Source: Pseudomonadota bacterium (lineage in GTDB: Bacteria; Pseudomonadota; Gammaproteobacteria; Burkholderiales; Rhodocyclaceae). From it: a DNA stretch of 64,000 nucleotides. Below the pieces are notes generated by a model. That model did not search any database and had not been told where the DNA came from. It saw only the letters and a program-made list of their open reading frames with translations. Positions 17,772-26,281 of the stretch are shown piece by piece (the first letter of the stretch is position 1; every line of letters starts with the position of its first letter). A program made the position numbers and the translations under genes. The stretch lies in assembly GCA_018241665.1 (NCBI GenBank), contig JAFEDK010000047.1, positions 1-64,000 of the forward strand. Direction: 5' to 3'.

Positions 17772-19042
17772 AGGTCTTCTCCGAGAATGCGTTCGATGTC
17801 GGCCAGGCGGATCTGTGCCTCGGCCTGGGCCTTGATTTGGGATTGCCGGGCTTGGCGAATCTGCCGCTGGGCGTCGAGCAGCGTGGCGAAGTCCACCTTG
17901 CCGGTCTCATAGCCGGCCAAGGCCGCCTTGAAAGTAAGTTCGGATTGCGGCAAGAGGCTCGTTGAGGCCAGGCTCTCGGTCCGGCGAGCCGCATCGAAAC
18001 CGGACAGGTTTTCGGCCAGATCGCCCAGAACCTGATTGGCGGTCGCATCCCGGCGCGCTTTGGCGGCGGACAGCATGGCCTCGGACTCCCGCTCCTGGGC
18101 CCGGCGGCTGCCCTGCTGTAGCGGCAGGTTCAGTTCCACCATCAATTCCCATTCACGCACCGCGCCCTGGTACTGGATCGGCGAAATGCCCAGCGTGAAA
18201 TCCGGGTAACGGTTCTTGTAAGTGAGTTCGCGACTCTTCTCCGCCGAGCGAATGCGGGCTTCGTCCGCGAAGATCTGCGGGTTCCTTGTCCTGGCCCGCT
18301 CTTCCAGGGTCGTCGGATCGAGCTGAGCGGGCGCGGGTAGTGTCCGCAGGCGTTCCGGGGCTGCCAAGGGCGAAGACGTCGGCCTTGCAAGAAGCGCGTT
18401 CAGGCGCGCCTGCAGTTGCCGACGTTCGTTCTGCAGGGCGACCAACTCATTTTTCATGCTGGTCTGCTCGACCTGGGCGCGGATCACGTCCTGCTGAGCG
18501 GCCAGGCCGCCGGCGTAGCGCACCTGGGCGATCTTCTCGAGACGGACCATCAGATCGAGGATTTCGCGAGTCAGCTGCTCGTTGCGATAGACGTACTGGA
18601 GTTGGGAATAGGCAGTCTTGATGCGCGCGGCCAGTTCCGCCCAGGTGCCGCTGGCACGCCCTTCGGCGCCGCGGGCATCGAGTTCAGCGATCTCCCGCTT
18701 GAGGTCCCGCTTGCCCAGCCAGGGCACGTCCTGCATCAGCAGGTAGCGCGTGCTGCCGACCTGGGCCGGCAGCAGCGCTGGATTCTGTTCGCCCATGCGC
18801 GTGATGTCGCGCAGTTCGGTACGGAACTTCGGGTCGGGCAGTGCCCCGGCAGGCACGATGCGCTCTGTGGCGGCGTCCGCTTCAAACCGCATCGCCGCGT
18901 AGTCAGGGTTGCGACTGCGGGCATAGTTCAGTAGCGAGTCCACGTCGGCGCCGATCGGGGCCTCCTGTGCCTGAGCTACCCAACTGAATGCGCCCAACAA
19001 CGCGATGGCGGCACACCGCATCCGCCTGCCTCGTATTCTCAT
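17768..19042 (-). CDS. cusC: CusC-like outer-membrane efflux factor
   Basis: A 424-residue TolC-family outer-membrane channel that completes the CusCBA pump. A signal peptide ends near WVAQA; no lipobox is evident, unlike E. coli CusC. Two long helical repeats follow the family pattern (SLLNYARSRNPDY in the first, TLEERARTRNPQI in the second, GYETGKVDFATLLDAQRQ near the end). It is the first gene of cusCBA on the minus strand and overlaps cusB by four bases, so the three are translationally coupled. Confidence 0.92.
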   Translation of the reverse strand: MRIRGRRMRCAAIALLGAFSWVAQAQEAPIGADVDSLLNYARSRNPDYAAMRFEADAATERIVPAGALPDPKFRTELRDITRMGEQNPALLPAQVGSTRYLLMQDVPWLGKRDLKREIAELDARGAEGRASGTWAELAARIKTAYSQLQYVYRNEQLTREILDLMVRLEKIAQVRYAGGLAAQQDVIRAQVEQTSMKNELVALQNERRQLQARLNALLARPTSSPLAAPERLRTLPAPAQLDPTTLEERARTRNPQIFADEARIRSAEKSRELTYKNRYPDFTLGISPIQYQGAVREWELMVELNLPLQQGSRRAQERESEAMLSAAKARRDATANQVLGDLAENLSGFDAARRTESLASTSLLPQSELTFKAALAGYETGKVDFATLLDAQRQIRQARQSQIKAQAEAQIRLADIERILGEDL

Positions 19043-19111
19043 GTTCCACTCCCTGGACGGTGACGCCTGGAAGGCGGGTGCTTCCCCGCGCTTCCGACAT
19101 CGCGAAGCAAC

Positions 19112-19453
19112 TTAGTCGCGCTGCAAGTGCACGACGGTCATAGCACCGTTGATCTGCTCGGCCATGAAGTGGATGGTGTCCCCGGCCTTCACCTGATCCA
19201 GCCAGGCCGGATCCTTGACGCGAAACACCATGGTCATCCCAGGCATGCCATTGGGCAGCGGCCCGTGAGACAAAGTGAGTTTGCCGGCCGACTTATCGAC
19301 CTTCTTCACAAGACCTTCGGTCATTTGAGATGCAGCCATACCGTGCCCAGCATGGTTGTGGGCCGCCGCGTCGGGCGTTTCGTTGTCCGCAAGGGCCGGC
19401 AGGCTCACGGTGCCGACAAGGGCGGCAAGGACGATTCCAAGGGTGGTTTTCAT
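19112..19453 (-). CDS. CusF-like periplasmic copper-binding protein
   Basis: A 113-residue protein with a signal peptide ending in ALA. A His segment (HNHAGHGM) precedes a CusF-like barrel with LTLSHGPLPNGMPGMTMVF. The two Met ligands of MTM are present, but the Trp that stacks on Cu(I) in CusF is replaced (GMPGMTM instead of WPxMTM), so affinity or metal choice may differ. It lies 69 bases upstream of cusC and 30 bases downstream of the DUF411 gene on the same strand, consistent with one operon. It is additional to the CusF domain fused to CusB. Confidence 0.85.
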   Translation of the reverse strand: MKTTLGIVLAALVGTVSLPALADNETPDAAAHNHAGHGMAASQMTEGLVKKVDKSAGKLTLSHGPLPNGMPGMTMVFRVKDPAWLDQVKAGDTIHFMAEQINGAMTVVHLQRD

Positions 19454-19483
19454 GATTTGATCCAGATGAACGCAAATGAATAA

Positions 19484-19915
19484 TCAGTGGCGGGCAAACA
19501 CGCGGCTGGAGCCATCAGCACGCACAAGCAGCGTCTCGTAGGGCATGGGCCTGGCGCTTTCCATGCCCGGTGAGCCTGGCGGCATTGAGGGGACGGCCAA
19601 CCCGATGGCCTTGGGCTTCTCTTTCAGCAGGCGCTGGACATCGGCGGCCGGGACATGCCCCTCGATGAGATAGTTGCCGACCTTGGCGGTGTGGCACGAA
19701 CCATAGGCTTCGGGCATACCGAGCTTCTTGCGCTGGCCCGGGACGTCCGTCACATCGTGCGCTGTCACCTCGAAGCCCTGGGCACGCAGGTGTTCAATCC
19801 ATTTTCCGCAGCACCCGCAATACGGGCTCTTGTACACATCGACCTGCACCGCGGCCAGCGCCGAGCCGGCCATCAGGCTCAGTACGGACGACAAGATCAG
19901 CGTTTGCAGTTTCAT
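19484..19915 (-). CDS. DUF411 (CopG-like) periplasmic metal-binding protein
   Basis: A 143-residue protein with a signal peptide ending ALA. The DUF411 signature CGCCGKWIEHL, preceded by YKSPY, is near the start of the mature region, and GSCHTAKVGNYLIEGHVPAAD follows. The fold resembles thioredoxin-like proteins, and CopG-type members are part of copper tolerance. Metal binding by the Cys cluster is likely. A CopR/CusR-like box 70 bases upstream probably drives this gene and the CusF-like and cusCBA genes behind it. Confidence 0.9.
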   Translation of the reverse strand: MKLQTLILSSVLSLMAGSALAAVQVDVYKSPYCGCCGKWIEHLRAQGFEVTAHDVTDVPGQRKKLGMPEAYGSCHTAKVGNYLIEGHVPAADVQRLLKEKPKAIGLAVPSMPPGSPGMESARPMPYETLLVRADGSSRVFARH

Positions 19916-19984
19916 GATCCGTCCTTTGGTGATTGGGATGGCTCATTCTGACAAGCGCAACCCGACGGGAAGCTGTCCCAAAAA

Positions 19985-19998
19985 TTACATTTCAGTAA
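19985..19998 (-). promoter_or_regulatory. CopR/CusR-type operator in extended palindrome
   Basis: TTACATTTCAGTAA, framed by GTCCCA (19975-19980) and TGGGAC (20001-20006), forming a nested palindrome. It lies between the cytochrome c stop and the DUF411 start, about 70 bases before the latter. The CCCA and TGGG outer arms are also present around the box at 24055. Confidence 0.6.
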
Positions 19999-20010
19999 TC
20001 TGGGACGGCG

Positions 20011-20712
20011 TCAGTGGCTATGCTTGAAGCCGGGCGGATGGGTATGGCCCTTTTTCTCCTGGGGCGACACCGAGGCGGCCTCATCGTTATGATGGCCGGC
20101 ATCGTCGCTGTGATCATGATCCCCATGGTCGTCGTCATGCGCGTGCCTATCGTGATGCCCATCGAGCCCACCATGACTGTGTCCCTCGCTGGACGCCACC
20201 AGCCTCGTGTAATCGGCGGCAGTCAGCCCAGGGAGCTTCTGAACGAACGCGACTAGATCCCAGATCGCCTCATCCTCCATCCCGCCCTTGGACCAGGCCG
20301 GCATACCCGACGCCTTGATCCCGTGCTTGATGATCCAGAACTGGCGCGCCTCGGCAAATTGAGGATCGAGCAGCGCCGCCGGCTTGTCGGCCAGTTTGGG
20401 TGGCGTCGGATACAGCCCCTTGCGAATCTCCGAGTCTTCCGCACCCGGAGACAAATGGCAGCCCACGCACATCGCGTCGTAGTTGCCGGAGCCGCGGCGG
20501 ACGCGTTCCGGATTCGCCAGATCGATCGGCGGCTTGATGTCTCCGGCCCGAACGGCGATGGAGCGCTCCCGGGCAAATTCCAGCAAACGGTAGGTCAGTG
20601 GGTGATGCGGCTCATCGGCCGCAATGTTGATGGCGCCGGCGTACAGGGCGATGGCGCCCGATGCTGCACTCACAGCAGCCAGCGCCACGACAGTAATCAG
20701 CGTTTTTTTCAT
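20011..20712 (-). CDS. c-type cytochrome with His/Asp-rich tail
   Basis: A 233-residue protein with an N-terminal signal anchor, one heme-binding CVGCH (82-86) and a candidate axial Met in SGMPAWS, forming a single cytochrome c domain. The last 55 residues are very rich in His and Asp (for example GHHDRHAHDDDHGDHD), an unusual extension that could bind copper or nickel. AGGAG precedes the ATG. It follows the multicopper oxidase gene by 37 bases on the same strand. A plausible inference is that it passes electrons to or from the oxidase in the periplasm. Confidence 0.9.
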   Translation of the reverse strand: MKKTLITVVALAAVSAASGAIALYAGAINIAADEPHHPLTYRLLEFARERSIAVRAGDIKPPIDLANPERVRRGSGNYDAMCVGCHLSPGAEDSEIRKGLYPTPPKLADKPAALLDPQFAEARQFWIIKHGIKASGMPAWSKGGMEDEAIWDLVAFVQKLPGLTAADYTRLVASSEGHSHGGLDGHHDRHAHDDDHGDHDHSDDAGHHNDEAASVSPQEKKGHTHPPGFKHSH

Positions 20713-20749
20713 GATGGGGCTCCTCAGTTCTCGTTATCGTGACCGCGAT

Positions 20750-22171
20750 TCAGTGTCCGGCGTGCGGGCCTGGCTTTCGAACCTGAACTTCCGTTGCAGC
20801 AGGCTTGCCTTGTGCCGGCATGGACTGTCCTCCCTGGCTGCTGGCACGTGGAGGCTCGGCAGCGGGCCCAGTCCATTCGTAAGCACGCGTCCCAGGCGGT
20901 TGCTTGTACCAGCCGGGATCCGAGTAATCGCCGGCCTTCTGCTCGGCACGGACCTTCAGGATGGTGAACATGCCGCCCATCTCGACGGCGCCATGCGGGC
21001 CTTGGCCCGTCATCATCGGAAGCGTGTTGTCCGGCAGCGGCATTTCCATTTCCCCCATGTCAGCCATACCGCGCTCACCCATCACCATGTAGTCGGGGAT
21101 GAGATCGGTGATCTGCTTGGCGGCCTCCCGGTGATCGACACCGATCATCGTCGGCACGTCATGCCCCATCGCATTCATCGTGTGGTGGCTCTTGTGACAA
21201 TGGAACGCCCAGTCCCCCGGTTCGTTGGCAATGAATTCGACCTGGCGCATTTGCCCGACAGCAATGTCGGTCGTCACCTCCGGCCAGCGGCCGCCCTTGG
21301 GTGTCGGGCCACCATCCGTGCCGGTCACCGTGAATTCATGGCCATGCAGGTGAATCGGATGATTCGTCATCGTCAGGTTGCCCACGCGGATCCGCACGCG
21401 ATCGTTCTGGCGCACGTTGAGGGAATCGATGCCCGGGAAGGCCCGGCTGTTGAAGGTCCACAAGTTGAAGTCGAGCATCGTATTCACCTTTGGCGTATAG
21501 CTACCCGGATCGATGTCGTAGGCGTTCAAGAGGAAGCAGAAGTCCCGGTCCACCTCGTCGATGAGCGGATTTCGCTCCTTCGGATGGGTGACCCAGAAGC
21601 CCATCATGCCCATCGCCATCTGGGTCATCTCATCCGCGTGGGGGTGATACATGAAGGTACCCGGGCGGCGTGCCACGAACTCGTAGACGAAGGTCTTGCC
21701 CGGTGGGATCTGAGGCTGGGTGAGCCCACCGACACCATCCATTCCATTGGGCAGGCGCTGTCCGTGCCAATGGATGGTGGTGTGCTCGGGCAGGCGGTTG
21801 GTGACGAAAATGCGGACCCGATCGCCTTCGACCACTTCAATGGTGGGGCCGGGGCTTTGTCCGTTGTAACCCCACAGGTGGGCATTCATCCCGGGCGCGA
21901 TTTCGCGCACAACCGGTTCAGCCACCAGGTGAAACTCCTTGACCCCCTTGTTCATGCGCCATGGCAGGGTCCAACCATTGAGGGTGACCACCGGGTTGTA
22001 GGGCCGGCCTGCGCCAGTGACGCCGCGGGGAAGATGTGGCGGTGCCGTGTTCGGATCATTCTTCGTGATCAGTTCCGGCAAGGCGGCCATGGCCACCGGA
22101 CTTACCGAAGCCGCGGCAACGGCACCTCCGGTCAGTCCCAGACTTTGGATGAATGCGCGACGTGATGTCAT
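20750..22171 (-). CDS. Multicopper oxidase, Tat-exported
   Basis: A 473-residue periplasmic oxidase. The N-terminus has a twin-Arg export signal (SRRAFIQ). The copper ligands are complete: HWHG (134-137), HPHAD (176-180), HPIHLHGH and HCHKSHHTM, giving one type 1 centre and a trinuclear cluster. Such enzymes oxidise Cu(I) to the less harmful Cu(II) with O2. A Met-rich segment (VMGERGMADMGEMEMP) resembles the extra copper-binding regions of CueO and CopA oxidases, and the C-terminus ends PHAGH. It lies 16 bases after the outer-membrane factor gene. I leave the symbol blank because copA is already used for the ATPase. Confidence 0.92.
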   Translation of the reverse strand: MTSRRAFIQSLGLTGGAVAAASVSPVAMAALPELITKNDPNTAPPHLPRGVTGAGRPYNPVVTLNGWTLPWRMNKGVKEFHLVAEPVVREIAPGMNAHLWGYNGQSPGPTIEVVEGDRVRIFVTNRLPEHTTIHWHGQRLPNGMDGVGGLTQPQIPPGKTFVYEFVARRPGTFMYHPHADEMTQMAMGMMGFWVTHPKERNPLIDEVDRDFCFLLNAYDIDPGSYTPKVNTMLDFNLWTFNSRAFPGIDSLNVRQNDRVRIRVGNLTMTNHPIHLHGHEFTVTGTDGGPTPKGGRWPEVTTDIAVGQMRQVEFIANEPGDWAFHCHKSHHTMNAMGHDVPTMIGVDHREAAKQITDLIPDYMVMGERGMADMGEMEMPLPDNTLPMMTGQGPHGAVEMGGMFTILKVRAEQKAGDYSDPGWYKQPPGTRAYEWTGPAAEPPRASSQGGQSMPAQGKPAATEVQVRKPGPHAGH

Positions 22172-22187
22172 CGGATGTCCTTTTGGT

Positions 22188-23630
22188 TCAGTGATCCGGA
22201 CGGCCGGTGCTGGCCGGTGCGGTGCGTGCGGCAGGAGCCAGGGACGGCTTACCGATCAGGGCCATCTGCAGATCGCTTTGGGCGATCCAGTAGTCACGCA
22301 AGGACTCGATGTAGCTGTTCACGCTGGTGATCTGGGAACGGGCGTCGGCCAGCAGATCGAACACCCCGATCAGCATGCCGTTGTAGCGCAGCAGGTTCTC
22401 TTCGGCGATCCGTTTGTTGAGCGGTACGATTTCGTCCCGGTAGTGCTTGGCGATATCGAAGCTGCTGCGGTATGCCGAGTAGGCTTCGCGTACTTCCGAA
22501 CGGGCATTGATTGCCGCCTCGGCCGCGCGTTCGATTGCTTGCCCATAGATGGCTTCGGCCTTGGCGACCTTGCTGCCGCCAAAATCGAAGAGCGGGAGCT
22601 CGAAACTCACTTCGTAGCCGCGTTTGTAGCCACTGTCCCGCGTCCCCTCCAGGACGCGCGCCGGACCGAACTCCAGCACGTTGATGAAGCGCGTGGCCTG
22701 GGTAAGGCCAAGGTTCTTGGCCAGCGCTTCCGTTTCGAGACGGACGGCCTGGAGATCCAGCCGCTGATCAAGCGCGGTCTGTTCAACGGCCGGCTGTTCG
22801 TCGGGTGCCTTGGGCAGATCCGGCAGGCGCTCGGGGAGCTGAATCGACTGTGGCGACGGCAGACCGAGCAGCTTGGTCAAGCGTTCCCGCGCCGCGATAT
22901 GGGCTTGCTCTGCGCGAGCCAGATCGAGAGCGGCTGAGGCATAGAAGCCTTGCTCACGCGCCTGCTGCAAGCGATTGAAATTACCGACCTCGGCCATCTT
23001 GCGAGCCAGTCCGGCACCCGCTTCTGCAGCTTGCCTGACTTTCCGGAGGTAACGCACCGACTCCTCCGCGGCGATCGCACCGAAGTAGGCTTTGCGCGTC
23101 TCCGAGGCCACCCGGGCAACCTCCAGCGCCGTCATGCGCTGGGTCTGGGCGAAATTCCGCTTCTCGACCTCAACGGCCATGGGCATCGTGATCAGCGCAA
23201 ACAGGTTGAAGGTCAGTACCTGTTCGATCTTGAACTCGCGCACACCATTCTCGGCTCGACTGGCACGCAGCATGGAGAAATGGGGGTTGGGCAGCCGCCC
23301 GGCCTGGACCATTTCAGCTTCGCTGATGCCAAGCTCGTAGAACGACGCGCGCAGCCCGCGGTTGTTATAGATGGCGACCTGAACCGCGTCCTCCACCGTC
23401 AGCGGCTTGGTCAGCAATTCGGCGACGCGGGCATCGACCTCCTTGCGGTCCGCATCGTCTCTGGCCCAGCGGGCATCGGCGCCGATTCGGGCACGGGTCG
23501 TATCCCGGACCGTGCCGAAGCCTCCGTCCGCAGAAAAGCTGGCACAGCCGCTGAGGGTCAGCGTGCCGAGCACCAGCACGGTCAGGGTCTTGATCAGCCC
23601 CAGGGGGCGTACGGATAGGTATGAGCGCAT
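22188..23630 (-). CDS. TolC-family outer-membrane lipoprotein
   Basis: A 480-residue outer-membrane factor with a lipoprotein signal (lipobox LSGC, about residue 29). Two helical repeats are visible (TVEDAVQVAIYNNRGLR in the first, and later a LDQRLDLQAVRLE segment). It differs from the CusC-like protein and has no adaptor or pump gene directly beside it. It sits between a small secreted protein and the multicopper oxidase in one tight leftward run, so it may serve copper handling in the envelope rather than act with its own RND pump. Confidence 0.88.
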   Translation of the reverse strand: MRSYLSVRPLGLIKTLTVLVLGTLTLSGCASFSADGGFGTVRDTTRARIGADARWARDDADRKEVDARVAELLTKPLTVEDAVQVAIYNNRGLRASFYELGISEAEMVQAGRLPNPHFSMLRASRAENGVREFKIEQVLTFNLFALITMPMAVEVEKRNFAQTQRMTALEVARVASETRKAYFGAIAAEESVRYLRKVRQAAEAGAGLARKMAEVGNFNRLQQAREQGFYASAALDLARAEQAHIAARERLTKLLGLPSPQSIQLPERLPDLPKAPDEQPAVEQTALDQRLDLQAVRLETEALAKNLGLTQATRFINVLEFGPARVLEGTRDSGYKRGYEVSFELPLFDFGGSKVAKAEAIYGQAIERAAEAAINARSEVREAYSAYRSSFDIAKHYRDEIVPLNKRIAEENLLRYNGMLIGVFDLLADARSQITSVNSYIESLRDYWIAQSDLQMALIGKPSLAPAARTAPASTGRPDH

Positions 23631-23639
23631 GGCGGCCTC

Positions 23640-23957
23640 CTAATGATGATGGCCGGCAGGCGGCATGGCCGGCGGCGTCGGCGCCGCATCGCCCTTTTTC
23701 TGCAAAGCCTCACGGGCTTCACGAGCCTCAGCGGGCTGGTCAGGCGTAGAGGGGGCTGCATGTGCATCCATTCCGCGCTGGACCGATTCATTGGCGGCGC
23801 GCCACGGCCCGACCGGCGGTTCCGACCAGGCGTGGTAATCCGACAGGGAGGACACATACGGGGACGGGCTGGAGCTCGTCTCCAGCAAAGGCGGCGTAGC
23901 CGCCCAGACGCTGTTCATCATGGCCAGCGCCGATAGCCCGAGCAAATAGGATCGCAT
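23640..23957 (-). CDS. Small secreted protein of the copper cluster
   Basis: A 105-residue protein from ATG at 23957, with GGAGAAG before it. A signal peptide ends SVWAA. The mature part contains YHAWSEPPVGPWRAANESV, a charged Ala/Glu-rich stretch and a C-terminal AGHHH. No known domain. It is the first gene of the leftward run through the outer-membrane factor and multicopper oxidase, directly downstream of the palindromic metal box at 24055, so metal induction is likely. Confidence 0.75.
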   Translation of the reverse strand: MRSYLLGLSALAMMNSVWAATPPLLETSSSPSPYVSSLSDYHAWSEPPVGPWRAANESVQRGMDAHAAPSTPDQPAEAREAREALQKKGDAAPTPPAMPPAGHHH

Positions 23958-24054
23958 CGGTCTTCTCCATGGGGTCAAAAGGTAGGCTGGGAATCTGGCG
24001 TTCCCATGGCGAGCAGTGTGCGGCGCAAAAACCGACAGGAGACTGACCCACGAA

Positions 24055-24068
24055 TTACATCTTTGTAA
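24055..24068. promoter_or_regulatory. Divergent CopR/CusR-type operator, perfect palindrome
   Basis: TTACATCTTTGTAA has perfect TTACA and TGTAA arms separated by four bases, framed by CCCA on the left and TGGG on the right. It lies between the leftward copper operon (start 23957) and the rightward cusR-like gene (start 24138), 70 to 100 bases from each. It is the best-conserved copy in the window and fits autoregulation plus operon control. Confidence 0.7.
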
Positions 24069-24137
24069 TCTTGGGAAAAACGGAAGTGCGTTGCGCCACA
24101 CTAGCGCCAGCCGTATGAGCAGGAAGCGAGGAAGACC

Positions 24138-24821
24138 ATGAAAATACTGATCGTCGAGGACGAACCCAAAACCGGGGACTACCTTAAGCAGGGGCTGGTC
24201 GAGGCCGGCTTCAATGTGGATTTGGTCCGGGATGGCATGGACGGGCTGCATTGCGGCATGACCGAAGCCTACGACCTCATCGTGCTCGACGTGATGTTGC
24301 CGGGGCTCGATGGCTGGCGCGTCCTGCAGGCCCTGCGCAAGGCTGGCAAGGAGATGCCGATCTTGTTTCTGACCGCCAAAGACAGCGTTGATGACCGGGT
24401 CAAGGGGCTGGAGCTGGGCGCTGACGATTACCTCGTGAAGCCCTTCGCCTTCTCGGAGCTCCTGGCCCGAGTGCGCACACTGCTACGCCGTGGTGTGAAG
24501 AACAAGGAAGTCGATGCCTTGCGAGCAGCCGACCTCGAACTGGATCTCCCGCGTCGGCGTGTCACCCGAGCAGGTCGGCGGATTGATCTGACCGCCAAGG
24601 AGTTTGCCCTCCTTGAACTGTTGTTACGACGACGTGGCGAAGTGCTCCCGCGCTCGTTGATCGCATCGCAGGTATGGGACATGAACTTTGACAGCGACAC
24701 CAACGTGATCGAAGTGGCCGTGCGCCGCCTTCGCGCCAAGATCGACGACGGCTTCGAGCCCAAGCTGATTCGCACTGTGCGGGGCATGGGCTATGTGCTG
24801 GAAGAACAGGAGAGCGAATAG
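24138..24821 (+). CDS. cusR: CusR/CopR-type response regulator
   Basis: A 227-residue OmpR/PhoB-family regulator. The receiver domain has the acidic pocket near EDE (7-9), phosphoacceptor Asp51 in [13 protein letters not shown] and Lys in VKPF. A winged-helix DNA-binding domain follows ([13 protein letters not shown], then [15 protein letters not shown] and GYVLE). It is transcribed away from the copper cluster and overlaps the kinase gene by one base. The palindromic box at 24055 lies just upstream, and related boxes stand before other metal genes, so it is the likely master regulator. Cu/Ag is preferred from context; Zn/Cd sensing cannot be excluded. Confidence 0.93.
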   Translation: MKILIVEDEPKTGDYLKQGLVEAGFNVDLVRDGMDGLHCGMTEAYDLIVLDVMLPGLDGWRVLQALRKAGKEMPILFLTAKDSVDDRVKGLELGADDYLVKPFAFSELLARVRTLLRRGVKNKEVDALRAADLELDLPRRRVTRAGRRIDLTAKEFALLELLLRRRGEVLPRSLIASQVWDMNFDSDTNVIEVAVRRLRAKIDDGFEPKLIRTVRGMGYVLEEQESE

Positions 24822-26260
24822 TGCGCACGAGCATCCGCCGCAAGTCCCTGACCTTCCGCCTGACCCTTCTCTTCGCGGCGGCATCGACGGCCGTGTTACT
24901 GGTTTTGGGTTTGATCGTGGCCCAGTCCGTCGAACATCACTTCGAAGAACAGGACATGGAGGCCCTGACCGGCAAGCTCGAGCTGATTCGCCATGCCATG
25001 GCGAAGGTCCGCTCACCCGCGGATCTGGCGGCCATTCCCCAGCAGATGGATGACTCGCTGATCGGACATCACGGCCTGGTCGTCGCACTCAAGGGACCGG
25101 ATGGGCGCACCCTGTTTGCAACCGAAGGCGCACCTTTCCCTCAACCGCTGCTGGATCGGGTCAAGACGGCCGCCGGGGCCAATCACCCTTACGTCTGGCA
25201 GGTGGATGGACAAATGCCTTTCCGGGGCATTGCGGCGGAGGTGCCGACCGGGGTGCCGTCGTGGCCGCCGGCCGTTGTCGCTGTCGCGACGGATATCTCC
25301 CATCACCGTAATTTCATGGACTCGTTCATGACGACCCTGTGGCTCGTCATCGTAGGCGGAACGGCCGCAACGGGCCTGCTGGGCTGGTTCGTCGCTCGCC
25401 GGGGCTTGGCGCCGCTTCGCGAGATGAGGCGCAGGGCAACGGAAGTGAGCGCCCAACACCTTGATCAGCGTCTGCCCGTCGATACCGTCCCGGTCGAACT
25501 GGCGGAACTGGCCGAATCCCTCAATGACATGCTGGCTCGGCTGGAAGAGTCCTTCACGCGTCTCTCGGACTTCTCATCCGATCTGGCCCACGAACTCCGC
25601 ACACCGGTCAGTAACCTGATGACCCAAACCCAGGTGGCACTCTCGAAGACCCGAACGTCGGGCGAGTACCGGGAAGTGCTGGAATCCAACGCCGAGGAGT
25701 ACGAACGCCTGTCGCGCATGATCTCGGACATGCTGTTCCTGGCCAAGTCGGAAAATGGTCTCATCGTGCCAGGTCAGGAAACCTTTGATCTGGCGGACGA
25801 GGTCATGGCCCTGTTCGATTTTTACGGGGCCCTGGCCGAAGAGAACGGCGTGGCCCTCAAGCTAGAAGGTTCAGGATGGGTGACCGGAGACCGGCTGATG
25901 CTCCGACGCGCCATCGGCAACCTTCTATCCAACGCGCTTCGCTACACGCCATCGGGTGGGCACATCACCGTAACGGTCAGCGTCATATGCGACAACACCG
26001 ACACCGAAACCGTCCACCTCGCCGTCGAGAACACCGGGGAGCCTATCCCGACAGAACACCTGTCCCGTCTCTTTGATCGCTTCTACCGTGTGGACGCATC
26101 GCGCCGCCATTCGGGCGATGGCGCCGGACTGGGCCTTGCGATCACCCGTTCCATCCTCCGCGCGCACCAAGGCGACATCGAGGGTCGGACGGGGGAAGAC
26201 AGCAACATTTTCGAGATGTGGATACCGACATCGATCGTCACGCCCCACAGCGCGGACTGA
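24821..26260 (+). CDS. cusS: CusS-type heavy-metal sensor histidine kinase
   Basis: A 479-residue inner-membrane kinase starting at GTG 24821, sharing one base with the stop of cusR. Transmembrane helices near 11-34 and 170-192 flank a periplasmic sensor with several His and Met residues. HAMP follows, then the phosphoacceptor His257 in SSDLAHELRTPVSN. The ATPase domain has the N box (NLLSNALRYTP) and DGAGLGLAI. It fits the CusS/CopS/IrlS family that detects periplasmic metal and phosphorylates the adjacent regulator. Confidence 0.93.
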   Translation: MRTSIRRKSLTFRLTLLFAAASTAVLLVLGLIVAQSVEHHFEEQDMEALTGKLELIRHAMAKVRSPADLAAIPQQMDDSLIGHHGLVVALKGPDGRTLFATEGAPFPQPLLDRVKTAAGANHPYVWQVDGQMPFRGIAAEVPTGVPSWPPAVVAVATDISHHRNFMDSFMTTLWLVIVGGTAATGLLGWFVARRGLAPLREMRRRATEVSAQHLDQRLPVDTVPVELAELAESLNDMLARLEESFTRLSDFSSDLAHELRTPVSNLMTQTQVALSKTRTSGEYREVLESNAEEYERLSRMISDMLFLAKSENGLIVPGQETFDLADEVMALFDFYGALAEENGVALKLEGSGWVTGDRLMLRRAIGNLLSNALRYTPSGGHITVTVSVICDNTDTETVHLAVENTGEPIPTEHLSRLFDRFYRVDASRRHSGDGAGLGLAITRSILRAHQGDIEGRTGEDSNIFEMWIPTSIVTPHSAD

Positions 26261-26281
26261 TCCGTTTGCAGGCTCACGGCC

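Noticed and set aside
20624-22165. Long plus-strand reading frame opposite the multicopper oxidase
   Set aside because: It lies entirely antisense to a gene with complete copper motifs, shows His/Arg-rich composition typical of reverse reading of G+C-rich codons and no ribosome-binding site.
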